Origin: JAYSFC01 sp041913505
GTDB lineage: Bacteria; Pseudomonadota; Gammaproteobacteria; Burkholderiales; Burkholderiaceae_C
Direction of reading: 5' to 3'
DNA: 60,640 bases
Assembly (NCBI GenBank): GCA_041913505.1
Contig: JAYSFC010000004.1
Coordinates: forward strand, 1 to 60,640
A model generated the notes under the pieces. That model did not search any database, was not told where the DNA came from, and saw nothing but the letters and a program-made list of their open reading frames with translations. How positions within the stretch are numbered: position 1 is the first letter of the stretch; every line of letters starts with the position of its first letter. The position numbers and the translations under genes are program-made. This document shows positions 7,446 to 14,833 of this stretch, piece after piece.

Positions 7446-9005
7446 ATGCGCCGGAATGTGCACACCACACAGCGCGAGTATTCCCTCGAAGAAAACGAGA
7501 CCCTGTTGTCCGCCACCGACCTCAAGGGCCGCATCGTCTATGCCAACGATGCGTTCATCCGGGTCAGCGGTTACGAACAGGATGAGCTCTACGGTAAGGC
7601 CCACAACGTGGTGCGCCACCCCGACATGCCCCCCTCGGCCTTTGCCGACATGTGGGCCACGATCCAGCGCGGCCTGCCCTGGACGGCCCTCGTGAAGAAC
7701 CGGCGCAAGAACGGCGACCACTACTGGGTGCGCGCCAACGCGAGCCCGCTGCGCCGCGGCGGCCAGGTGGTGGGCTACCTCTCAGTGCGCACCAAGCCTT
7801 CGGTGCAGGAGGTGCGCGAGCACGAGGCGGTCTACCAGCGCATCAACGCCGGGGCCCGGCACCTCACGCTGTACCGGGGATTCGCCGTGCGCTGCCAGGG
7901 GCTGCGCTCGTGGGTAGCGGGCCTGCGCTTCATGACGGTGGGCGCGCGCGTGCTGGGTGCGCTGGGGGCGCTGGCGGGGCTGGGCGCCCTGGGCCTGCTG
8001 GCAGTGGGCACGCAGGGCGCAGCCCTTCCAGCGGTGCTGGCGCTGTGGCTCGGGGCTGGCGCGGCCCTGGCCTGGTGGCTGCACCGCAGCGTGGTGCGGC
8101 CCTTGGGCGCCGTGCTCGAGCAGGCGCGCGCCGTAGCGAGCGGGCAGCAAGCGCGCAGGCTTTATGCGGAGCGCGGCGACGAGATCGGCGAGCTCATGCG
8201 CAGCGTGCAGCAGGCGGGGCTCAACCTCATGTCGCTCGTGGATGACATCAAGGGCAAGGCCGGTGCGGTACGCGGCTGCGCGCACGATCTTGAAGGCGGC
8301 AACCAGCACCTCGCGGGGCGCACCGAGGCCGCCGCTGCGAGCCTGGAGCAGGCCGCGGCGGCCATGGAGCAGCTCACCGTGGCCATCCGCGCGAACAGCG
8401 ACAAGGCCGGCCAGGCGGCCGACTGCGCCGCGTCGGGCGTTGCGGCCGCGGGCCAGGGGGCCGAAGCCATGGCGCAGCTGGGGCAGAGCATGCAGGGCAT
8501 CGCGCAGGCCAGCCAGCGGGTGTCGGAGATCAGCAGCCTGATCGATGGCGTGGCGTTCCAGACCAACCTGCTCGCGCTCAATGCGGCCGTCGAAGCCGCA
8601 CGCGCGGGTGCGCAGGGGCGCGGCTTCGCCGTGGTGGCCACGCAGGTGCGGGAGCTCGCGCACCAGAGCGCCCAGGCGGCGCGCGATATCAAGGCGCTCA
8701 TCGAGGCGTCGCAGGTCCAGGTGCGCAGCGGCTCCGAGGCCACCATGCACGCGGGCCGGACCATGCAGGGGGTAGTGAGCTCCATGCAGCGCCTTGCCAC
8801 CTACGTGCAGGAAATCCGCGGCGCGAGCCAGGAGCAGGCCGAGGGCGTGGGCCAGATCCATGCGGCTCTGGCGCAGCTCGAGCAAATGACCCAGGAAAAC
8901 GCGTCCCTGGTGCGGCGCAGTGCCGACCTGAGCAGCACCCTCACGCAGCAGGCTGTGCGCCTCGACGCCGCGGCGTCGGTCTTCCAGACGGGCGTGGCCG
9001 CATGA
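7446..9005 (+). CDS. Methyl-accepting chemotaxis protein with N-terminal PAS domain (Aer-like)
   Basis: A 519-aa chemoreceptor. Residues 1-120 form a PAS domain (SATDLKGRIVYANDAFIRVSGY, then GKAHNVVRHPDMP), typical of Aer-like redox/energy sensors. Two hydrophobic stretches at about 165-210 anchor it, with no sizeable periplasmic domain. A HAMP linker follows (RSVVRPLGAVLEQARAVASG). The signalling hairpin tip is canonical at about 360-405 (IDGVAFQTNLLALNAAVEAARAG). There is no C-terminal NWETF-type pentapeptide. AGGAGG lies 9 bp before the ATG. The stop overlaps the next gene (ATGA at 9002-9005), pairing a chemoreceptor with a cyclic-di-GMP enzyme. Energy taxis is inferred. Confidence 0.93.
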   Translation: MRRNVHTTQREYSLEENETLLSATDLKGRIVYANDAFIRVSGYEQDELYGKAHNVVRHPDMPPSAFADMWATIQRGLPWTALVKNRRKNGDHYWVRANASPLRRGGQVVGYLSVRTKPSVQEVREHEAVYQRINAGARHLTLYRGFAVRCQGLRSWVAGLRFMTVGARVLGALGALAGLGALGLLAVGTQGAALPAVLALWLGAGAALAWWLHRSVVRPLGAVLEQARAVASGQQARRLYAERGDEIGELMRSVQQAGLNLMSLVDDIKGKAGAVRGCAHDLEGGNQHLAGRTEAAAASLEQAAAAMEQLTVAIRANSDKAGQAADCAASGVAAAGQGAEAMAQLGQSMQGIAQASQRVSEISSLIDGVAFQTNLLALNAAVEAARAGAQGRGFAVVATQVRELAHQSAQAARDIKALIEASQVQVRSGSEATMHAGRTMQGVVSSMQRLATYVQEIRGASQEQAEGVGQIHAALAQLEQMTQENASLVRRSADLSSTLTQQAVRLDAAASVFQTGVAA

Positions 9006-10756
9006 CGGCGCGCACTTCCGAACCCCCCGGCTCCCACGGCATGGTCCGGCTGGATGCGGACGCCGCGCTCGAACGCGCCGCAATGGATGCCGCGCCCGAC
9101 GGCATCCTGCTCGTGGACCGCACCGGCACCATCCGGTACGCCAACACGGCCCTGGCCACGATCTCGGGCTACGGGCTGGCCGAACTGCGGGGCGCCTCCC
9201 TGCACATGCTGCTGCCACCCGCGTACCGCAGTGCCCACATGGGGCAGGTCGACGGCTACTTCGGCAGCCCCTCGCGGCGGCCCATGGGCATGGGGCGCGA
9301 CCTGTGGCTTGCGCGCAAGGACGGCACCCAGGTGCCCGTGGACGTGGCGCTGGGCCACACGGACCAGGGCAGCGGCGCGGCCGTGGCCTTCGTGCGCGAC
9401 ATGACGGAGCTGCGCCGGCTCGAAGCCCGCATGCACTACCAGGCCACGCACGACACGCTCACGGGCCTGCTCAACCGCTGGCAATTCGGGCAGCGGCTGG
9501 AGCAGGCGATCGCCGAGTCGGCCCGTATGGGCGAACCGTTCGCGCTGCTGCTGCTTGACCTCGACGATTTCAAGGCCATCAACGACGGCTACGGCCACGC
9601 AGCCGGGGACCAGGTGCTCATCGAGGTGGCGCGCCGCCTCAAGGGCGCGCTGCGCACGAGCGACACGCTGGCGCGCCTGGGGGGCGACGAATTCACCGTG
9701 CTGCTGCAGCCCCTGGCGGGCCCGCAGGACGCCGAGCGGCGCGCGGCCGAGCTGCTGCAGGTGCTGTGCCAGCCCTGCCGCATGCACGGCTTTGAGCTCA
9801 ACTTCGGCGCGAGCCTGGGTATCGCCATGTACCCCGCCGACGCTCCGGATGCCGCGACGCTGCTGCGCTACGCCGACATGGCCATGTACCAGGCCAAGGA
9901 GCGGGGCCGCGCCAACTACGCGCTCTACACCGAATACATGGGCCGCAGGATGGCCGAGAAGATCCTGCTGCACGAGCGCCTCAAGCTGGCCCTGGCTTAT
10001 GGCGGTCTCACACTGCATTACCAGCCGCAGGTGGGCGTGGCCACCGGCCGCATGCAGGCCGTGGAGGCGCTGCTGCGCTGGACCGACCCGGAGTTGGGCG
10101 ACGTGTCGCCCGAGCGCTTCATCCCCGTGGCCGAAGCCACGGGCCTCATCCTCGCGCTCGGCGCCTGGGTGCTCGACGCGGCCTGCCGCCAGATCGCGCA
10201 ATGGGTGCGCGCGGGTTCGCCGCTGCGCGTGGCCGTGAACCTCTCGGCCCAGCAGCTGCGGCAGACGGACCTGGTTGATCAGCTGCGGCGCAGTCTGGCC
10301 GAGCACGGGGCGCCGCCTGAACTCCTGGAACTGGAGGTGACCGAGTCCGAGACCATGGCCGATCCCGAACAGGCGCGGCTCGTGCTGTGCAACCTGCAGG
10401 CGCTTGGGGTGTGCGTGGCGCTCGACGACTTCGGCACCGGCTACTCCTCGCTCGTGCACCTCAAACAGTTGCCGGTGTCGCGCATCAAGATCGACCGCGA
10501 GTTCATCCGGCCCCTGCTGCACAGCACGGCTGACGCGACGATGGTGCGCGCCATCATCGGGCTCGCGCAGACGCTGGGCCTGCATGTCGTGGCCGAAGGG
10601 GTCGAGTCGGTGGACCAGCTGCGCTTTCTGGCCCAGCACGGCTGCGATGCCTACCAGGGCTGGCTCTACTCCAGGGCCGTGCCCGCGCCGCAGGTGCTGG
10701 CCCTGCTGCAAGGGGGCGATGCCGAGCCGGTCAGCATGCCGGCAGCACTGGCTTGA
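9002..10756 (+). CDS. PAS-GGDEF-EAL cyclic-di-GMP signalling protein
   Basis: A 584-aa soluble protein. A PAS domain (about residues 20-140; GILLVDRTGTIRYAN) is followed by a diguanylate cyclase domain with an intact GGDEF active site (RLGGDEFTVLL, about residue 226) and a phosphodiesterase domain with EALLRW (about residue 354) and DDFGTGYSSL (about residue 474). Both catalytic motifs look complete, so it could make and break cyclic-di-GMP; which activity dominates cannot be read from sequence. No membrane segment is seen. The ATG overlaps the chemoreceptor stop, implying co-translation and a shared signal-sensing role. Confidence 0.95.
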   Translation: MTARTSEPPGSHGMVRLDADAALERAAMDAAPDGILLVDRTGTIRYANTALATISGYGLAELRGASLHMLLPPAYRSAHMGQVDGYFGSPSRRPMGMGRDLWLARKDGTQVPVDVALGHTDQGSGAAVAFVRDMTELRRLEARMHYQATHDTLTGLLNRWQFGQRLEQAIAESARMGEPFALLLLDLDDFKAINDGYGHAAGDQVLIEVARRLKGALRTSDTLARLGGDEFTVLLQPLAGPQDAERRAAELLQVLCQPCRMHGFELNFGASLGIAMYPADAPDAATLLRYADMAMYQAKERGRANYALYTEYMGRRMAEKILLHERLKLALAYGGLTLHYQPQVGVATGRMQAVEALLRWTDPELGDVSPERFIPVAEATGLILALGAWVLDAACRQIAQWVRAGSPLRVAVNLSAQQLRQTDLVDQLRRSLAEHGAPPELLELEVTESETMADPEQARLVLCNLQALGVCVALDDFGTGYSSLVHLKQLPVSRIKIDREFIRPLLHSTADATMVRAIIGLAQTLGLHVVAEGVESVDQLRFLAQHGCDAYQGWLYSRAVPAPQVLALLQGGDAEPVSMPAALA

Positions 10757-10789
10757 TGGGCCAAAATGACTGGTGGTGCTTGCCCTGTG

Positions 10790-10822
10790 GTGTTCTATTG
10801 CTATTGTTTTTGAATATTGGCC
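10790..10822 (+). repeat. AT-rich patch resembling the dispersed repeat family
   Basis: The AT-rich sequence around TTCTATTGCTATTGTTTTTG contains, on the minus strand, CAAAAACAATAGCAATAG, similar in character to the other AT-rich patches near gene ends. It provides the last codons and the stop of the Crp/Fnr gene. Membership of the family is tentative. Confidence 0.35.
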
Positions 10823-11547
10823 CCACCCGCGGCAAGCGCCGTCAGCCGCGCGCGGTGGATCTCGCAATGCCACCGGTCGCGGCGCACCACGCACTGCTGC
10901 ACATCGAGCTGGCGCAGCGTGCGCGCGATGGTCTCGCGCGTGGTGGCCAGCAGCGCGGCCAACACCGTGTGGCTGGGCAGCCGCACCAGGGTGCTGCGCT
11001 GCAGGCTGGCCAGCTGCAGCAATGTGCCCGCGAGCTGCCCCGCCACGCTGCGGATGCGCGCCACGCGGGCCCAGTCAGCCAGGCGCGCGTTGGTCTGGGC
11101 ATAGGCCAGCGCCAGGTCGCGCAGGAATTCGGTGTTGACCAGGCCCTGCTGGCCCACGGCGGCCACGGTCACCTCGCACACGCGCCCGGCTGTGAGGGCC
11201 TGGCACGACAGGGCCGCCGGCTGCTGCAGCAGCGCCGTGCTGCCCAGCAGCTGGCCGCTGCCGAACATGCCCACGGGGCGCTCCACGCCATCGTCGCCGC
11301 TGCGCAGCGCGAGCGTGGTGCCTACCTTGATGACCTTGAACGTGGGGGGGGTCTGGCCCTGTTGCAGTAGCAGATCGCCCTTGCGGAACGCGCGCTCGGT
11401 GACATGCGGGGCCCAGCACTGCCGCACGGCCTCGCGCTGGCAACCCAGCAGGCATTGGGCTTGGCAGGCACAGGCCGGGCAGCCCTTGCTGGAGGGCGCT
11501 CGATCAGGGGTCATGGTGGCAGGGGCCGTGGTGCCGGCCCTGGTCAA
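10801..11547 (-). CDS. Crp/Fnr-family transcriptional regulator with cysteine-rich N-terminus
   Basis: A 248-aa regulator. Residues 52-150 look like a cyclic-nucleotide-binding-type beta roll (FRKGDLLLQQGQTPPTFKVIKVG ... GSGQLLG), and residues 170-240 like a Crp-type helix-turn-helix (LPSHTVLAALLATTRETIARTLRQL). The N-terminus is unusual: Cys 23, 26, 28, 32, 36 and 44 cluster in about 20 residues, hinting at an Fe-S or zinc site as in FNR, although the spacing is not the FNR pattern. An alternative ATG at 11514 keeps all six cysteines. An 8-base C run (11344-11351 on the plus strand as G) lies in the beta-roll region. Target genes are not evident. Confidence 0.85.
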   Translation of the reverse strand: MTRAGTTAPATMTPDRAPSSKGCPACACQAQCLLGCQREAVRQCWAPHVTERAFRKGDLLLQQGQTPPTFKVIKVGTTLALRSGDDGVERPVGMFGSGQLLGSTALLQQPAALSCQALTAGRVCEVTVAAVGQQGLVNTEFLRDLALAYAQTNARLADWARVARIRSVAGQLAGTLLQLASLQRSTLVRLPSHTVLAALLATTRETIARTLRQLDVQQCVVRRDRWHCEIHRARLTALAAGGANIQKQ

Positions 11548-11652
11548 GGGTTGCGGATCAGGGGCCGGGCTGGGGCCCGGCGAAGCAAACCTTTAACACT
11601 ATCTGCGTTTACACCAAGGTGCAACAAAATGTAGGAGCTTTGCTGCGCTGGA

Positions 11653-12657
11653 TCATTCCGCCTTGATCTGGCGCGTGCGGATGACCTCGCCCAGCGTCCG
11701 GGTGTCGGCTTGGATGCGGTTGGCCAGACCTTCGGCCGAGGTGCCCACCACCTGCCAGCCTTGCTGGAACAGCTTGGCGCGCACGTCAGGGCTGCGCGCG
11801 ATGTCGGCGATGATCGCCGACAGGCGGGCGCGCACTGGCGCGGGCAGGGTTGCGGGTGCGGCGAAGGCGTTCCAGATCTCGAGGTTGAAATTCTTCACGC
11901 CGGCCTCGGCCAGGCTCGGCACCCCGGGTGCGAGCGCGCTGCGGCCCGCGGACGTGACGCCGATCAGGCGCAGCTTGCCCGCGCGCTCCTGCGAGAGTGC
12001 GAGCGCCGGCGGCAACAGCGCCATCTGCAGCTGCCCGCCCAGCATGCCCGTGGCGACCTGCGGATAGCCGGGGTAGGGCACGTGCACGGGGTTGATGCCC
12101 GCGCGCTCCTTGAGCAGTTCGGTGCCCAGGTGGCCCACGGTGCCCACGCCGGGTGTGCCGTAGCTCCAGCGGTCGCCCGCGCGGCGCGCGGCCTCGAGGA
12201 AGGCGCGCGCATCGGCCTGGGCCGGTACGCCGGGCTGTGACACGGGCGCCGCAAGCACCAGCGGCGACACGCCGATCAGCGACAACGGCGCGAGATCCTT
12301 GTGCGGGTCGTAGGGCACGCTGGGGTTGATGAGGCGCGCGATCGTCATGTTGCCGTTGATGAACAGGCCGATCGTGTGTCCGTCGGTGGCCTTGGCCACG
12401 GCGTCGGCGCCGATATTGCCACCCGCGCCGACCTTGTTCTCCACGATCACCGGCTGGCCCAGCGCCTGCGACAGCGGCTCGGAGAAGGTGCGTGCCGTGA
12501 GGTCGGGCGAAGAGCCCGGCGGAAAGCCCACGATGATGCGCACCGGCTTGGCGGGCCAGCCCGGCGTGGCGGGTGCGGCTTGCGCCAGGGCGCTGCCGCC
12601 GAGGCTGGCGAGCGCGAGGGTGAGCAGGGTACGGCGCAAGGGGCTGGGGCGGTGCAT
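11653..12657 (-). CDS. Tripartite tricarboxylate transporter (Bug/TctC) substrate-binding protein
   Basis: A 334-aa periplasmic binding protein with a cleavable signal peptide (about residues 1-25, ending in ALAQA). Family landmarks are WPAKPVRIIVGFPPGSSPDLTAR near the mature N-terminus, ENKVGAGGNIGADAVAKA, and GTVGHLGTELLKERAGI. These proteins are greatly expanded in Comamonadaceae and bind carboxylates or related anions; the ligand cannot be predicted. No TctA/TctB permease genes are adjacent, as is usual for orphan Bug proteins. It lies downstream of the rpoH terminator and is therefore probably transcribed on its own. Confidence 0.93.
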   Translation of the reverse strand: MHRPSPLRRTLLTLALASLGGSALAQAAPATPGWPAKPVRIIVGFPPGSSPDLTARTFSEPLSQALGQPVIVENKVGAGGNIGADAVAKATDGHTIGLFINGNMTIARLINPSVPYDPHKDLAPLSLIGVSPLVLAAPVSQPGVPAQADARAFLEAARRAGDRWSYGTPGVGTVGHLGTELLKERAGINPVHVPYPGYPQVATGMLGGQLQMALLPPALALSQERAGKLRLIGVTSAGRSALAPGVPSLAEAGVKNFNLEIWNAFAAPATLPAPVRARLSAIIADIARSPDVRAKLFQQGWQVVGTSAEGLANRIQADTRTLGEVIRTRQIKAE

Positions 12658-12678
12658 GGGCGTGGATCCTGGAGGCGT

Positions 12679-12712
12679 AAAAAAGCGCGCAACCCATTTC
12701 AGGGGTGCGCGC
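12679..12712 (-). terminator. Rho-independent terminator after rpoH
   Basis: On the minus strand an 11-bp stem with one mismatch (12702-12712 pairing with 12685-12695) and a 6-base loop is followed by a T run (A residues at 12679-12684 on the plus strand). It lies 20 bp after the rpoH stop. Confidence 0.85.
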
Positions 12713-12732
12713 CCGGGATTATCGGCTTCGGC

Positions 12733-13668
<936 letters not shown>

Positions 13669-13699
13669 TCCAGAAATCCTTTCTTCCATGTCGGTCATG

Positions 13700-13726
13700 T
13701 TAGCACTCCATTGGAGAGAGTGCTAA
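13700..13726. promoter_or_regulatory. CIRCE operator (HrcA-binding site) upstream of rpoH
   Basis: A perfect copy of the CIRCE consensus, TTAGCACTC - 9 bases - GAGTGCTAA (13700-13708 and 13718-13726). It ends 31 bp upstream of the chosen rpoH start at 13668. CIRCE is the binding site of the repressor HrcA, normally found before groESL, dnaK or hrcA. Here it would place the heat-shock sigma factor under HrcA. Confidence 0.95.
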
Positions 13727-14245
13727 AGGCGGAGTTCCCGTAAGGGTGTAGGAATTGACGGACGTTTGGGGCCGCCGCTCAGAGATCGACGAATGTGTAT
13801 AGATGTGAATATTGGTGTGTGGCGGTAACTTGATGTGAATGTCAAATTCCACGGCGACATCAGCACTGCGTCCAGTACATGCCTGCCTCGCCCCCTGAAC
13901 ACTTGATCGCCGTTGTGAACGGCGGTGGGGGCGGGCATGCGCCTTTGCTGCCTTCCTGTAACGGCCAGGCACCGCGCGGGTGTTTCGTCCGGCCTGCGGG
14001 CACGGGCGCATTGGGTACGGGAGCACGGTCCCCGTTGCGCCGCCGGATGGCTGCCCTGGCCACGCGATGACGATGCGAGTCCCGCAGGAAGTCACGCGGG
14101 CACGGGCTTTCACCGTGCCGAGCACCGCATGCGTTCCTCTTGCCTGGGGGCTCGTATCCACGTCTTGAATCCACGGCCCGCCCAAGGTCGCTGGCTACAC
14201 AACGGTGCGCGTGCACCGGCTTACCGAGAAAAGAGAGGAATTTCC
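13727..14245. other. 519-bp intergenic region between rpoH and the split surface-protein gene
   Basis: No convincing gene is seen; the open frames here lack ribosome binding sites. The rpoH-proximal part is AT-rich and contains a direct repeat GATGTGAAT at 13802-13810 and 13832-13840 (30 bp apart), plus TTGACA on the minus strand near 13843-13848 without a well-placed -10 hexamer. The distal part is GC-rich. A short hairpin CGGTGC-GCGT-GCACCG (14203-14218) precedes AGAGAGGAA (14232-14240), the binding site of the gene at 14246. Promoters for both divergent genes must lie here. Confidence 0.6.
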
Positions 14246-14833
14246 ATGCAACTTGCAAGAACCCTTGGCTGCGCGTGGAGCGCAGTTGCGAAAAGGGTCG
14301 GTTGGGGAGTGGGGTGCGCGCTTTTGTGGGTGGGGGCAGCCAGTGCGCAGTCCGTCACTCCCAACACATGGAACGTCATCGGCTTGCAGAGCAACGATGT
14401 GACCAGTGGCCCCAACACGTTTCCCATCGGCGCAAGTGTGTGTGCAGGCAGCACGGCGTTGCCGGCGGGCGCGCGGGTTAACTTTGAGTGGATCGATCGC
14501 GCGACAGGCAATCCCACGGGCTCGGCGGAGTCCCCTTATATCTCCCTGGTTAGCGCAACGCCGGTCCCCCTGGCGCTGGCTGCCAATACCTGCCAGGACG
14601 TATTTTTCAACGTTCAGGTGGCCAGAAATGCGGCTGCCTTTGACACGAAGGCCCCTTATCGCATCACGCTCACGAACGGAGCCACCATCCTGGCCCAGAC
14701 GCCCGCCAAGCGTGAACTGTATATCGAGCATTTGATTGCGCAGAACCGCAACAGCATCCTGGGCTACACCTTCAAGGGCGGGTCCATCAACCCGGGAGGT
14801 GCCATCAGCGTGGATGTGGGGGGGCGTCTATGA
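14246..14833 (+). CDS. Surface protein, N-terminal fragment (frameshifted at a G7 tract)
   Basis: A 195-aa reading frame that begins with a signal peptide (about residues 1-33, ending in GAASAQS) after a good site (AGAGAGGAA). It runs through a beta-rich domain of unknown family (SVCAGSTALPAGARVNFEWIDRATG), ending at TGA 14831-14833 just after VDVGG. At the seven G residues 14818-14824 the sense leaves this frame. Removing one G gives VDVGGVYELTLRG and joins it to the frame that continues to 17666. It is therefore the first part of one 1139-residue protein. Either the gene is broken or phase-variable, or the G count is a sequencing error. Confidence 0.8.
   Translation: MQLARTLGCAWSAVAKRVGWGVGCALLWVGAASAQSVTPNTWNVIGLQSNDVTSGPNTFPIGASVCAGSTALPAGARVNFEWIDRATGNPTGSAESPYISLVSATPVPLALAANTCQDVFFNVQVARNAAAFDTKAPYRITLTNGATILAQTPAKRELYIEHLIAQNRNSILGYTFKGGSINPGGAISVDVGGRL

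Noticed and set aside
13843..13848. Minus-strand TTGACA as a -35 element of rpoH
   Set aside because: No -10-like hexamer is found 16-18 bp downstream, so it was not called as a promoter.
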